Shown: positions 25,808-35,550, numbered from the stretch's first letter. The stretch: 64,000 nucleotides of DNA from Halonatronomonas betaini (GCF_015666175.1 NZ_JADPIE010000001.1:563741-627740); one strand, 5' to 3'. Notes: a model not told the origin generated them from the letters alone. Made by a program: numbers and translations.

Positions 25808-27136
25808 ATGGTAAATTCAGTTGTAAAAGCTGCAATTAAAAATTTAGGCTGCAGAGTTAACCAGTATGAGGCTGAAGCATTAGAGCAGATGTTTAAAAAT
25901 GCCGGTTATCAGATCGTTGATTTTGAATCTGATGCAGACTTATATTTAATAAATAGCTGTGCTGTTACGATTTCAGCAGCCAGTAAATCAAGAAGTCTTG
26001 CCCGTCAGGCTAAAAGACGAGGCGGCAAAGATTCTATTGTAATTATGGCTGGATGCTATACCCAGGTATCTCCAGAAGAGGTTGAGGATGTAGAGGAAGT
26101 TGATTATTTGATCTCAACATCTAATAAAGATAATCTGATTCAGCTTTTAAATGATTTAAAGGCTGGTGGAGATGATAGGTGGTTAGGAAGCCGGGAAGAA
26201 TATGAAGAGATTGATCAATTTCAAGATTTTAAGCTTGTTGATTTAAATCAGACAACGAGAGCTAATATTAAGATACAGGATGGCTGCGATCAGTTCTGTA
26301 GTTATTGTATAATCCCATACGCCAGGGGTAGGATCAGAAGCCGTGCCCAGGAAGATGTGATTGAAGAATTTAGAAGACTTGCCGCTCAAGGTGTTAAAGA
26401 ATTTGTTTTAACAGGGATCCATCTTGGAGCCTATGGTAAAGATTTTGATGGTAACAAGGATTATCTGGCTGATCTCTTAAAAGAATTAATAGATATCAAA
26501 GGTAATTTCAGAATCAGGTTAAGCTCAATTGAGGCCGGCGAGGTCACTAATTCTATGCTTGAGATTATGAGGAATTCAGATAAAATCTGTTCACATCTCC
26601 ATCTACCTTTACAGAGTGGGAGTGGCAGAATTTTAGAAAAAATGAATAGACCATATAATCAGCAGGAATTTTTAGGGTATATCGAGAATATTAAAAATAG
26701 AGTCCCTGGGATCGGTTTAACTACTGATATTATTGTTGGTTTTCCAGGTGAGACAGAGGCTGATTTCAAGGAGACGTTAAAAGTTGTAAAAGCAGCTGGT
26801 TTCAGCAGACTCCATATCTTTTCCTATTCACCCAGACCAGGGACACCAGCAGCCAGGATGAAAGATAATATTGATGGGGATCTTAAAAAAGAACGATATA
26901 ATAAATTGAACCAATTAGGAGCTGAACTGGCCAGGGAGTACAGGAGCTCTGTACAGGATAACCAGCTGGAAGTTTTATTTGAAGATAACCGTTCTGACAG
27001 GATGATAACTGGATATACTGGCAATTATATCCGGGTAGGAGTTGAATACCAGGAGGATTTAGTTAATAAGTTGAAAACTGTTGAATTGTTAGAGGCTAAA
27101 GGTGAAGAACCCTATCCTGTAAAAATAATTGAATAG
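25808..27136 (+). CDS. mtaB: tRNA t6A37 methylthiotransferase MtaB
   Basis: 442 aa. An N-terminal UPF0004 domain with three cysteines (NLGCRVNQ, NSCAVT, MAGCYTQ) binds the auxiliary cluster; CDQFCSYCIIPYARG gives the radical SAM CxxxCxxC; a C-terminal TRAM domain follows. It converts t6A to ms2t6A at tRNA position 37. MtaB rather than MiaB is supported by the LGCRVNQYEAEA start and the dnaJ-prmA-rsmE context. Confidence 0.93.
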   Translation: MVNSVVKAAIKNLGCRVNQYEAEALEQMFKNAGYQIVDFESDADLYLINSCAVTISAASKSRSLARQAKRRGGKDSIVIMAGCYTQVSPEEVEDVEEVDYLISTSNKDNLIQLLNDLKAGGDDRWLGSREEYEEIDQFQDFKLVDLNQTTRANIKIQDGCDQFCSYCIIPYARGRIRSRAQEDVIEEFRRLAAQGVKEFVLTGIHLGAYGKDFDGNKDYLADLLKELIDIKGNFRIRLSSIEAGEVTNSMLEIMRNSDKICSHLHLPLQSGSGRILEKMNRPYNQQEFLGYIENIKNRVPGIGLTTDIIVGFPGETEADFKETLKVVKAAGFSRLHIFSYSPRPGTPAARMKDNIDGDLKKERYNKLNQLGAELAREYRSSVQDNQLEVLFEDNRSDRMITGYTGNYIRVGVEYQEDLVNKLKTVELLEAKGEEPYPVKIIE

Positions 27137-27161
27137 ATTATCTGCAAAATTTTTAATTCTA

Positions 27162-27170
27162 TGGTATAAT
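27162..27170 (+). promoter_or_regulatory. Extended -10 promoter before the HIT gene
   Basis: TGGTATAAT (TG-N-TATAAT) 43 nt before the ATG; the -35 (CTGCAA) is weak. It gives the HIT-nfeD-floA genes a start independent of heat shock. Confidence 0.5.
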
Positions 27171-27212
27171 CAAGTAAGACTTAAATATATTATATTTCAA
27201 GGAGGGCTAACT

Positions 27213-27548
27213 ATGGATGATTGTATATTTTGTAAGATAAGAGATGGTGAAATGGATACAGAATTTATCTATGAAGATGATCAGCTTATGGTATTTGCTG
27301 ATATAAATGCCCAGGCTCCAGTTCATCTTTTGGTTGTCCCTAAAGAGCACATTCCATCTATTTTAGATGTTGAGGATTATAATTTAGTTGGGAGAGTTCA
27401 TCAGGTTGCTGTTGAATTGGCTGAAGAAAGAGAGCTTGAAGATGGGTTTAGAATTGTCAATAACTGTGGTCCAGAAGGCGGACAGACAGTTAATCATCTC
27501 CATTTTCATCTTTTAGGCGGCAGACAACTCCAATGGCCTCCAGGCTAA
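27213..27548 (+). CDS. HIT family nucleotide hydrolase
   Basis: 111 aa from ATG 27213 with AAGGAGG 8 nt upstream; an upstream in-frame ATG has no ribosome site and would add an unrelated tail. CIFC near the N-terminus is the CxxC zinc pair of Hint-type proteins and NHLHFHLLGG holds the histidine triad. Likely adenosine phosphoramidase or dinucleotide hydrolase. Follows mtaB as in many Clostridia. Confidence 0.92.
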   Translation: MDDCIFCKIRDGEMDTEFIYEDDQLMVFADINAQAPVHLLVVPKEHIPSILDVEDYNLVGRVHQVAVELAEERELEDGFRIVNNCGPEGGQTVNHLHFHLLGGRQLQWPPG

Positions 27549-27566
27549 ATTTAAGGAGGAGTAAAT

Positions 27567-28871
27567 ATGGCAGGTAGCAAAGGACTTAATAAATATTTTA
27601 TAGGTTTTATTTTCGGAATTTTATTTATATTTATACTGGCAGCACCTGTTTCTGCCAGGGTTTATTTTATTCCCCTTCATGGTGATGTAGATCCAGGAAT
27701 GGCTACATTTTTGAATAGAGGTTTAGAAGAGGCTTTGGAAAACCAGGCTGAACTTGTAATTGTTGATGTAGATACCTATGGTGGACTGGTTGATTCCGGG
27801 ATTTCAATCAGAGATCAGTTGGTGAATTATCCTGGAGAAATTGTTGCTTATATAAGTAATCGGGCCTGGTCGGCTGGCACCTTAGTTGCCTTAGGTGCAG
27901 ATAGGATTTATATGAGTGAAGGAAGCAGTATGGGGGCTGCAGAGACAAGACCCTATGATGAAAAATATATCTCAGCTTTGAGATCTGAATTTGCAGCTAC
28001 AGCTGAAAGAAGAGGCAGAGATCCTGAAATTGCAGCTGCCATGGTAGATGCTGATATTGAAATTGAAGATGTGATAGAGAGTGGAAAATTATTATCATTG
28101 ACATCATCACAGGCAGTAGAATTAGGATTTGCTGATGGAAGATTTGCTAACTTTGATGAATTTTTAGGCTATCTTGGATATTCTGACGCTGACTTAACCA
28201 GAATAGAAAAGACAGGTCTGGAAAGTTTTGCCGGGTTAATAACAAATCCATTTGTTTCTGTCTTTCTGTTATCTTTAGGGATTATAGCTTTAATTGGTGA
28301 GGCGTTAATACCAGGCTTTGGTGTTAGTGGAACGATTGGAGTTGCCAGTCTGGCTCTATTTTTCTCTGGTTATTTGATCCAGGGATATGCAGGTATGGGT
28401 CTAGTCGTTTTATTTTTAGCTGGACTTTTATTGATTGCTATTGAGATATTTGTTATACCAGGTTTTGGTTTTACAGGTATAACAGGAATTGCAGCTATCT
28501 TTGCCAGCTTATTTTTTATCTTTCCAGATTCTTCAATGGCCTGGACTATTATGGCTGCAGTTCTAGTCCTTTCTACTATTGGGACTATTATTTTAATTAA
28601 GTTTTTTGGAACAAGTTATTTCTGGCGAAGAATTTCTCTAGGCGAGAGTCTGACAACTGAGACAGGATATGTCTCCAGTAAAGATTATAAAGATTTAGTC
28701 GGCAAGACAGGTAGAACTGTTAGTACATTGAGGCCGGCAGGTATTGCTGATTTTGATGGTGAAAGGATCGATGTTGTAAGTGAAGGCGGTTATATTGAAG
28801 CCGAGACAACTGTTATAGTCGTAAAAGTTGAAGGTAGAAGAGTTATTGTGAAACCCAAAAAGGAGGAGTGA
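27567..28871 (+). CDS. NfeD-type membrane serine protease (ClpP-like)
   Basis: 434 aa long-form NfeD. A signal/anchor (about 10-30) precedes a ClpP-class protease domain with [16 protein letters not shown], whose Ser is the likely nucleophile, and GSSMGAAE. Four to five transmembrane helices (about 230-350) and a C-terminal OB fold (about 365-430, [28 protein letters not shown]) follow. Long NfeD proteins of this type work with the adjacent stomatin/flotillin in membrane-protein turnover and microdomains. The flotillin gene follows by 4 nt. Confidence 0.92.
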   Translation: MAGSKGLNKYFIGFIFGILFIFILAAPVSARVYFIPLHGDVDPGMATFLNRGLEEALENQAELVIVDVDTYGGLVDSGISIRDQLVNYPGEIVAYISNRAWSAGTLVALGADRIYMSEGSSMGAAETRPYDEKYISALRSEFAATAERRGRDPEIAAAMVDADIEIEDVIESGKLLSLTSSQAVELGFADGRFANFDEFLGYLGYSDADLTRIEKTGLESFAGLITNPFVSVFLLSLGIIALIGEALIPGFGVSGTIGVASLALFFSGYLIQGYAGMGLVVLFLAGLLLIAIEIFVIPGFGFTGITGIAAIFASLFFIFPDSSMAWTIMAAVLVLSTIGTIILIKFFGTSYFWRRISLGESLTTETGYVSSKDYKDLVGKTGRTVSTLRPAGIADFDGERIDVVSEGGYIEAETTVIVVKVEGRRVIVKPKKEE

Positions 28872-28875
28872 GAGA

Positions 28876-29901
28876 ATGGATATTTTTTCAATTGCTATTA
28901 TTGTTTTAGTAATTTTATTTCTGATCGTATTTTTCTATTTCATTCCATTAGGTTTATGGATTTCTGCAACAGCGGCTGGCGTTAAGATTGGATTTTTTAA
29001 TCTGATAGGTATGAGATTAAGGAGAGTACCACCAGGACAGATAGTTGGCCCGATGATTAAATCTCATAAAGCTGGACTTAAATTAAGCAGTGATAAGCTT
29101 GAGGCCCATTATCTGGCTGGAGGAAATGTTAATGAGGTTGTAGATGCACTGATTGCTGCCCATAGAGCTGAAATTGAGCTTACCTTTGAACGGGCTGCAG
29201 CTATTGATCTTGCCGGTAGAAAGGTTTTAGAAGCCGTAAAAATGAGTGTTAATCCAAAGGTTATTCATACACCAGTGGTTACTGCAGTTGCAATGGATGG
29301 TATTCAGGTAATGGCTACTGCTAGAGTTACAGTTCGAGCCAATATAGAACGATTAGTTGGTGGAGCCGGTGAAGAGACAGTTCTTGCCAGAGTTGGTGAA
29401 GGTATTGTTACAACAGTTGGTTCTGCTAAATCCCATAAAAATGTTTTAGAAAATCCTGACTCTATATCGAAAACAGTCCTTGAGAAGGGTCTTGATTCAG
29501 GTACAGCCTATGAAATCTTATCTATTGATATTGCTGATGTTGATGTTGGCAAGAATATTGGAGCAACTTTACAGAAAGATCAGGCTGAGGCTGATAAAGA
29601 TATTGCCCAGGCTAAAGCTGAGGAAAGAAGAGCTATGGCTGTTGCTGAAGAGCAGGAAATGAAAGCCAGAGTTCAGGAAATGCAGGCTAAGGTTGTTGAA
29701 GCTGAAGCTGAAGTACCTCTTGCCATGGCTGAAGCCTTTAGAAATGGTAATTTAGGCGTTATGGATTATATGAACTTTAAAAATATAGAATCAGATACTA
29801 AGATGAGAAAGAGTATTTCATCGTCTCAGGAAGAAGAGCGGGATAATACTCAAAAGGATAGAGAAAAGAATAAGAAAAGCAAAAATAAGGATAAAAACTA
29901 A
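28876..29901 (+). CDS. floA: Flotillin-like protein FloA
   Basis: 341 aa. An N-terminal hydrophobic hairpin (about 3-45) is followed by a PHB/SPFH domain ([29 protein letters not shown]) and a long Glu/Ala-rich coiled coil (about 235-285). The charged tail ([17 protein letters not shown]) is longer than usual. FloA organises functional membrane microdomains. nfeD-floA pairing is conserved. Confidence 0.94.
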   Translation: MDIFSIAIIVLVILFLIVFFYFIPLGLWISATAAGVKIGFFNLIGMRLRRVPPGQIVGPMIKSHKAGLKLSSDKLEAHYLAGGNVNEVVDALIAAHRAEIELTFERAAAIDLAGRKVLEAVKMSVNPKVIHTPVVTAVAMDGIQVMATARVTVRANIERLVGGAGEETVLARVGEGIVTTVGSAKSHKNVLENPDSISKTVLEKGLDSGTAYEILSIDIADVDVGKNIGATLQKDQAEADKDIAQAKAEERRAMAVAEEQEMKARVQEMQAKVVEAEAEVPLAMAEAFRNGNLGVMDYMNFKNIESDTKMRKSISSSQEEERDNTQKDREKNKKSKNKDKN

Positions 29902-29913
29902 GGGGTGATTTAA

Positions 29914-30456
29914 ATGGAAGGTCTACTTTCACTCCTATTATTTGCCTTTTTCTTCATTGCATTTATTACACGGATAATCAGGTTTATTATTCGAGTCTTT
30001 AAAGGTATTGAAGAAAAGGCTGAAGATGCCAGTGGTTCTGATAAAAGCAGTGGTGGAAGCTCTAACCGGAAGCAGCCAAAAACTTCCAGACCTGCTCCAG
30101 GTTCTAGAAAGGGACCGCCTCCAGGTTTTGAACTTGATTTATCTGAGATTGACGATAAATTTGGGGGAGAAAAGGGAGAACAGAAGAAAAAACCTGAAGT
30201 TCTGGAGTCAGATACCGTTAAAGAATATAAGGCAAGACAGGAAGAAAAGGATAAAAAAGATAAAAAAAGACTAGTTGGTTTAAAATCAAGAAAGAAATCT
30301 GCAATTCAATCAGGTGAGATTGGCGGCAGTGGTGAAGTTGGCCATGACTTAAGTTTTGATAACAAGTCATTGATGAATGGAATAATAATGAAAGAGATAT
30401 TGTCACCACCTAGAAGTCTGAAACCGTATAAACCGGTATATAAGGAAAAAGAATAA
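29914..30456 (+). CDS. Membrane-anchored charged protein, unknown function
   Basis: 180 aa. One hydrophobic segment (about 3-28) followed by a low-complexity hydrophilic domain rich in Lys, Glu, Ser and Pro (SGSDKSSGGSSNRKQPK, PAPGSRKGPPPG). A better-ordered C-terminus includes LMNGIIMKEILSPPRSLKPYKPV. I recognise no family, but the last segment resembles C-termini of small proteins encoded after floA or nfeD in other Clostridia. It is last in the nfeD-floA operon, so a role with that microdomain pair is inferred. Confidence 0.65.
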   Translation: MEGLLSLLLFAFFFIAFITRIIRFIIRVFKGIEEKAEDASGSDKSSGGSSNRKQPKTSRPAPGSRKGPPPGFELDLSEIDDKFGGEKGEQKKKPEVLESDTVKEYKARQEEKDKKDKKRLVGLKSRKKSAIQSGEIGGSGEVGHDLSFDNKSLMNGIIMKEILSPPRSLKPYKPVYKEKE

Positions 30457-30468
30457 ATTAATAGTGTA

Positions 30469-30504
30469 GCATAAAGCCTATTTAATTAGGCTTTATGCTT
30501 TTTT
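30469..30504 (+). terminator. Rho-independent terminator of the nfeD-floA operon
   Basis: GCATAAAGCCTA (30469-30480) pairs with TAGGCTTTATGC (30487-30498), then TTTTTT. Confidence 0.93.
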
Positions 30505-30544
30505 ATGGTACACTATTTATTTTTTTAGCTAATTGTGATATACT
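30504..30544 (+). promoter_or_regulatory. CcpN-type operator pair upstream of ppsA
   Basis: TGTGATATACT at 30534-30544 fits all 11 positions of the Bacillus CcpN operator consensus TRTGHYATAYW. TATGGTACACT at 30504-30514 fits 9 of 11 and lies exactly 30 bp away, near three helical turns. A TATAAT at 30553-30558 suggests that the proximal site overlaps the -35 region. The CcpN-like repressor is encoded in the same operon. Confidence 0.65.
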
Positions 30545-30575
30545 ATATTTAATATAATATAGGGGTGATAATTAA

Positions 30576-32915
30576 ATGAAGTATATTAAATGGTTTGAAG
30601 AAATTGGTAAAGGCGATATTAATCTGGTTGGTGGGAAAGGTGCTAATTTAGGAGAACTTACTAATAATGGTGTAAATGTTCCCCCAGGGTTTTCTATAAC
30701 AGCTGAAGCTTATAGAAATTTTTTAGTAGAAAATAATCTCCAGGATAGGATTAAGAGCTTATTAGTTGGTCTTGATACAGAAAATGCCAGTGAACTCCAG
30801 CAGTTATCCAGGGAAATTAGAGGATTTATGGCTGAAGGCGAGATGCCTGAGGCAATCAAAGCTGATATCTTAGAGGCCTATGAACAGCTAAAAGCTAAAG
30901 GAGTTAAGACAGAGAATGTTGCTGTCAGGAGTTCAGCTACTGCAGAGGATCTGCCAGATGCTTCATTTGCCGGCCAGCAGGATACTTATTTAAATATTTC
31001 TGGCCCCAATGAACTTCTATACCATGTTAAGAAATGCTGGTCTTCACTTTGGACTGCCAGAGCTATTTACTATCGCCAGGATCAAGGATTTGTTCAGACT
31101 GATGTAGCTTTAAGTGTTGTTGTTCAGCAGATGGTCAGTGGCGAAAAAGCTGGAGTTATTTTTACAGTCGATCCAACTACAGGAAATAAAGATCATTTAC
31201 TAATAAATTCAAGTTGGGGTCTGGGAGAGGCTGTTGTTTCCGGGCTTGTTACCCCTGATGATTATTTACTTGATAAAAATAATGGAAAAGTTATAGAGAA
31301 AAACCTTGGCAAAAAAATAAAAATGATAGTAGAAAAAGGAGATTCAGGTGTCGGCACAGAAGTTGTTAAAACAGCTTCTTATCTCGGTGAAGATGCTGTC
31401 ATAGAATCATCTTTGACTGATAGAGAAATAGATAAACTTTATAAACAGGCATTAAAAATTGAAAAAATTTATGATGCTCCCCAGGATATTGAATGGGCTA
31501 TTGCCGGTGAAGATTCTGAGGTTTATCTCTTGCAGTCCAGACCGATAACTACCCTTGATCTTGAAGAGGATGATGAGGTTTTAGTTGATTCTGCAGCAGA
31601 ACTTCAGCCTGTTGTTAGAGGTTTAAATGCTTCTCCTGGAAATGCCAGTGGACCGGTTGTGATTGTTGAAGATTTTAATAAGCTTGAAATGGTCAAAGAG
31701 GGCGATATTCTGGTGGCTTCAATGACCAATCCAGATATGGTTCCAGCTATGCGGAGGGCTGCAGCAGTTGTTACAGATGAAGGCGGTAGAACCTGTCATG
31801 CAGCTATAGTTTCCAGGGAACTTGGTATTCCATGTATTGTTGGCTGTGGAGATGCCACAAAGATTTTAGAGAATAATCAGATTGTAACAGTTGATTCAAC
31901 CAGAGGTGTTGTCTTTGAAGGCAAAGTTAAATCAAAGGATGAAACTGCTGAGCAGAGTACTGGTCCAGTTTTACAGGCTCCAGAAAATATCAAGACTCAA
32001 CCAGTAACTGGAACAAAAATTTACATGAACTTAGGTGAGCCCCATCTGATTAACCGCTATAAAGATTTAGATTTTGATGGGATCGGTCTGATGCGGATTG
32101 AATTTATCTTCTCAAATGTGATTGGTGCCCACCCTATTTATCTTTTACAGCAGGGTGAAGGGGATTTATTTATTAGGCAACTCTCAGAGGCGATTACTAT
32201 GGTTGCTCAGGAGGTTTATCCAAGGCCATTGACTTTACGGATGAGCGACTTCAGGACCAATGAATTTAGAGGTCTTAAAGGCGGAGAAAAGGTTGAACCT
32301 GTTGAAAATAATCCGATGATTGGCTGGCGTGGAGTTTCCAGGTATATATCTGATGATTATATTGAAGGATTTAGACTTGAATGTAAGGCTGTTAAAAAAG
32401 TACGGGATGAATATAATTTGACCAATGTTAATTTAATGCTTCCCTTTGTTAGAACCACCTGGGAGGTTGAACGGGCTCTTGAAATCTTAAAAGAAGAAGG
32501 CTTGGAACGGAACCGAGATTTTAAGATCTGGATTATGGCTGAAGTTCCTTCAGTTATCTTTCAGGCAGCAGATTTCTGTCCGCTAATAGATGGTTTCAGT
32601 ATTGGTAGCAATGATCTGACCCAATTAATTATGGGGGCTGATAGAGATTCTGGAATTTTAAACCGGATGGGTTATTTTGATGAGCGGAATCCTGCTATTA
32701 AGACTGCTATCCAGGAATTGATAAATGTTGCTGGCAAACATGGTAATACAGTCTCTATCTGTGGCCAGGGACCTTCAGTATATCCTGAATTTGCTGAGTT
32801 TTTAGTTGAAGCTGGAATCGATAGTATCAGTGTTAATCCTGATACTGTAAATTATACAAGGAGGCTTGTAGCCCAGGTTGAACAGAGGTTAATCTTGCGA
32901 AATATGAGGAAATGA
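30576..32915 (+). CDS. ppsA: Phosphoenolpyruvate synthase (pyruvate, water dikinase)
   Basis: 779 aa. The N-terminal ATP-grasp domain (GGKGANLGEL, AVRSSATAEDLPDASFAGQQDT) is followed by the swivelling phosphohistidine domain GGRTCHAAIVSRELGIPC, with catalytic His and the regulatory Thr two residues before it. The C-terminal PEP-utilising barrel has GWRGVSRY and GSNDLTQLIMGADRDS. It makes PEP, AMP and Pi from pyruvate and ATP for gluconeogenesis. The Thr is the target of DUF299 regulators, one of which is at 46393-47190. First gene of the ppsA-ccpN-glpX operon. Confidence 0.94.
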   Translation: MKYIKWFEEIGKGDINLVGGKGANLGELTNNGVNVPPGFSITAEAYRNFLVENNLQDRIKSLLVGLDTENASELQQLSREIRGFMAEGEMPEAIKADILEAYEQLKAKGVKTENVAVRSSATAEDLPDASFAGQQDTYLNISGPNELLYHVKKCWSSLWTARAIYYRQDQGFVQTDVALSVVVQQMVSGEKAGVIFTVDPTTGNKDHLLINSSWGLGEAVVSGLVTPDDYLLDKNNGKVIEKNLGKKIKMIVEKGDSGVGTEVVKTASYLGEDAVIESSLTDREIDKLYKQALKIEKIYDAPQDIEWAIAGEDSEVYLLQSRPITTLDLEEDDEVLVDSAAELQPVVRGLNASPGNASGPVVIVEDFNKLEMVKEGDILVASMTNPDMVPAMRRAAAVVTDEGGRTCHAAIVSRELGIPCIVGCGDATKILENNQIVTVDSTRGVVFEGKVKSKDETAEQSTGPVLQAPENIKTQPVTGTKIYMNLGEPHLINRYKDLDFDGIGLMRIEFIFSNVIGAHPIYLLQQGEGDLFIRQLSEAITMVAQEVYPRPLTLRMSDFRTNEFRGLKGGEKVEPVENNPMIGWRGVSRYISDDYIEGFRLECKAVKKVRDEYNLTNVNLMLPFVRTTWEVERALEILKEEGLERNRDFKIWIMAEVPSVIFQAADFCPLIDGFSIGSNDLTQLIMGADRDSGILNRMGYFDERNPAIKTAIQELINVAGKHGNTVSICGQGPSVYPEFAEFLVEAGIDSISVNPDTVNYTRRLVAQVEQRLILRNMRK

Positions 32916-32921
32916 TAGGAT

Positions 32922-33542
32922 ATGGAATTAAATCAAAGACAGAAAGAAATAATTGATCTTGTAAAGAATAATCAACCGATAACCAGCCAGGAGATTGCAG
33001 ATAATCTCGAGTTATCCCGGGCTGCCATTAGAAATGATCTTTCAGTGCTTTCTTTGCTTGATATACTTGATGCTAAGCCCAGGGTTGGTTATTTCTATAA
33101 AGGAGAAAGGCCTGAACCAGGCTCTCTTGATTCACTTTTTAATATTAAGGTTAAAGAGATTATGTCATTACCTGTAAACCTTGTTGAAGATACAAGTATT
33201 TATGATGCAATTGTGACGATGTTCCTTGAAGATACCGGGACTGTCTTTGTAATTGATGAGTATGATGAACTGGTTGGGGTTATTTCCAGAAAGGATCTAT
33301 TAAAGATGGCCATGGGGAATCGTGATTTAAATGAAATACCGGTAAGTCTGGCGATGACCAGGGTACCGAAGCTGATAACAGCCATTAAGGATGAAACTTT
33401 ATTAATGGCTGCCAGAAAGATTGTTGATAATAAGGTTGATTCATTGCCTGTTGTAGAAGATGAAAAGGTCATTGGTAGAATAAGTAAAACTTCGATTAGT
33501 AATGCGCTGGTTGATTATGCAACTGAGATAGGGAGTGATTAA
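32922..33542 (+). CDS. ccpN: CcpN-like repressor (HTH plus two CBS domains)
   Basis: 206 aa. N-terminal winged helix (1-60: LNQRQKEIIDLVKNNQPITS, SRAAIRNDLSVL), then two CBS domains (about 80-140 and 145-205) that bind adenine nucleotides. The architecture and length match CcpN/YqzB, which represses gluconeogenic genes in Bacillus according to ATP/ADP state. It sits between ppsA and glpX, 6 nt and 3 nt apart, and CcpN-type operators precede ppsA. In Bacillus the gene lies instead between glyS and yqfL. Confidence 0.85.
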   Translation: MELNQRQKEIIDLVKNNQPITSQEIADNLELSRAAIRNDLSVLSLLDILDAKPRVGYFYKGERPEPGSLDSLFNIKVKEIMSLPVNLVEDTSIYDAIVTMFLEDTGTVFVIDEYDELVGVISRKDLLKMAMGNRDLNEIPVSLAMTRVPKLITAIKDETLLMAARKIVDNKVDSLPVVEDEKVIGRISKTSISNALVDYATEIGSD

Positions 33543-33545
33543 ATA

Positions 33546-34547
33546 ATGCAAAGAGAATTAGCGATAGAATTTGTACGAGTAACGGAAGCTGCTGCTCTGG
33601 CCTCTGCTCCATGGATGGGTAAGGGTCAGAAAAAATCAGCAGATGGTGCAGCCGTTGATGCTATGAGGACTATGTTTGAGACTGTAAATATAAATGGGGT
33701 TGTTGTAATCGGTGAAGGTGAAAAAGATGAAGCCCCTCGTTTATATATTGGTGAAAAGATCGGTGATCAGAAAGGTGGACCAGAACTGGATATTGCAGTT
33801 GATCCAGTTGAAGGGACCAGTCTGGTTGCCAGAGGTCTGCCGAATGCTTTATCAGTGATTGCTGTGGCTGATAGAGGGACACTTTTAAAGGCTCCAGATA
33901 TTTATATGGATAAGATAATGGCTGGACCTGAAGCCAGGGGTGCTATTAATATTGATGCCAGTGTTGAGGATAATTTAAGGTCTGTAGCTGAAGCATTAAA
34001 TAAAAGTGTAAAAGATCTGACTGTAGTTGTGCTAGATAGAGAACGGCATACAGATTTGATCTCAGAGATTAGGGCAGTCGGTTCCAGGATAAAGCTACTT
34101 GCTGATGGTGATGTTGCTGGCGGAATAGCCACTGCCCTAAAAGATAACGGAATAGATCTTGCCATCGGTATCGGCGGAGCAACTGAAGGGGTTCTGACAG
34201 CTGCTGCTCTTAGATGTTTAGGCGGAGAGATTCAAGCCAGGTTAGTTTATCGTGATGAGGCTGATAAAGAGAAGGCTAGGAATTTAGGAATTACTGATCT
34301 TGATAAGATTTATAAGACTGAAGATCTGGCAGCTGGCGATGATATTATGTTTGCAGTTACTGGTATAACTGATGGTGATCTTTTAAAGGGGGTTCGCTAT
34401 CATGGGAACAAAGCGACTACCTATTCACTGGTTATGAGGAGTAAGACTGGGACAGTTAGATATATTTCAGCTGATCACAAGATTACTCAGAAACCTGATT
34501 ACTTTCCAAAGGATATCTTTAATATAAAGGCGTCAAAAGATTATTAA
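33546..34547 (+). CDS. glpX: Fructose-1,6-bisphosphatase class II
   Basis: 333 aa. GEGEKDEAPRLYIGE and DPVEGTSLVARG carry the metal-binding acidic residues of GlpX; DGDVAGGIATAL and GIGGATEGVLTAAALRCLGG complete the fold. It removes the 1-phosphate of fructose 1,6-bisphosphate, the irreversible step of gluconeogenesis. The position directly behind ppsA and the CcpN-like gene makes a compact gluconeogenic operon. Confidence 0.94.
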   Translation: MQRELAIEFVRVTEAAALASAPWMGKGQKKSADGAAVDAMRTMFETVNINGVVVIGEGEKDEAPRLYIGEKIGDQKGGPELDIAVDPVEGTSLVARGLPNALSVIAVADRGTLLKAPDIYMDKIMAGPEARGAINIDASVEDNLRSVAEALNKSVKDLTVVVLDRERHTDLISEIRAVGSRIKLLADGDVAGGIATALKDNGIDLAIGIGGATEGVLTAAALRCLGGEIQARLVYRDEADKEKARNLGITDLDKIYKTEDLAAGDDIMFAVTGITDGDLLKGVRYHGNKATTYSLVMRSKTGTVRYISADHKITQKPDYFPKDIFNIKASKDY

Positions 34548-34562
34548 TTTGAGGTGATGTTG

Positions 34563-35381
34563 ATGGCAGAATTTGTTGTGGATGACAGTTTAAAAATAAA
34601 TTATCATTTAGATGGTGAAAGTGGTCCAGTAATATTGATTTTGAATGGGATTATGATGAGCACAGCCAGCTGGGCTGATTTTGTTCCAGTATATACTGAG
34701 AATAATTATAGAGTTTTAAGGGTTGATTTTAGAGACCAGGGTTTATCAGATAGTTATCCTGAAGATTACAGGATCGATATTCATGTAGAAGATATTATTA
34801 AATTAATGGATCAGCTTGAACTTGAACAGGTAATTCCTGTAGGAATTTCCTATGGCGGAATGGTTGCCATGTTAATGGCTATTAAATATCCTGAACGGAT
34901 AAAATCGATGGTTTTAGCCAATACTGTTTCCAGGGTTACGCCCTACCTTAAAGCTGCCAGTCAGGCCTGGCAGGAGGCTGCTGATTTAAAGGATGGCCGG
35001 AAGTTTTTTAAGTTAGCGATGCCCTTTATCTACTCTGATTATTTTTATAAGCATAATCAGGAGTTTTTAGCATCCCGGGAAGAGATTCTTGCTGATGTTT
35101 TAGATGAAAAGTGGCTGACCAGGTTTAATCGGCTGGCCGAGAGTTCCTATGATTTTGATATTGAAAATCAGTTAGCCAAAATAGAGATGCCTGTTTTATT
35201 AGTTGCTGGAGAGAGGGATATCTTAACTCCTTTAGAAAAGATGAAGGAGATTGCTGATGAAATTGCTGATAGCAGGTTAATTACAATTAATGATGCCGGG
35301 CATGCTTCCTGCTATGAAAAAATGGATGAGTTTAATACAGTAGTTTTAGGCCATTTAGCTCTGACAGCTAAAAATAATTAA
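34563..35381 (+). CDS. Alpha/beta hydrolase
   Basis: 272 aa from ATG 34563 (GAGGTG upstream). The catalytic triad is visible: Ser in GISYGGM (nucleophile elbow), Asp in AGERDILTP and His in NDAGHASCYE. The oxyanion region is LNGIMMSTASW. No signal peptide, so cytoplasmic. The substrate is unknown. It follows glpX by 15 nt and probably ends that operon; I see no clear terminator. Confidence 0.85.
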   Translation: MAEFVVDDSLKINYHLDGESGPVILILNGIMMSTASWADFVPVYTENNYRVLRVDFRDQGLSDSYPEDYRIDIHVEDIIKLMDQLELEQVIPVGISYGGMVAMLMAIKYPERIKSMVLANTVSRVTPYLKAASQAWQEAADLKDGRKFFKLAMPFIYSDYFYKHNQEFLASREEILADVLDEKWLTRFNRLAESSYDFDIENQLAKIEMPVLLVAGERDILTPLEKMKEIADEIADSRLITINDAGHASCYEKMDEFNTVVLGHLALTAKNN

Positions 35382-35419
35382 TTATTTTTAGTTTAGGTAT
35401 AGCTTTTTATTGGTTTATA

Positions 35420-35428
35420 TGATATAAT
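35420..35428 (+). promoter_or_regulatory. Extended -10 promoter in front of the 11-nt array
   Basis: TGATATAAT (TG-N-TATAAT). The -35 region is weak. Transcription would begin near 35435 and run through the array to the terminator at 35748, a transcript of about 340 nt. Confidence 0.5.
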
Positions 35429-35481
35429 ATTTGTTCAGGTAATAAATTTCATCTATTTATCTGGAGGAGATAAATTAGATC

Positions 35482-35550
35482 ATGAGGGTAGCTCTGTCGT
35501 ATTTAAACCGTAGCTATACCGAATCTAAACCGAATCTAAACCGAATCTAA
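35482..35550 (+). other. Possible 22-codon micro-ORF running into the array
   Basis: ATG at 35482 has GGAGGAG 12 nt upstream and opens a frame of 22 codons (MRVALSYLNRSY...) that stops at TAA 35548-35550 within the third CTAAACCGAAT unit. The same frame stays open after that stop until 35691. The ribosome site is a little far and no homology is recognised, so translation is doubtful. Confidence 0.25.
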
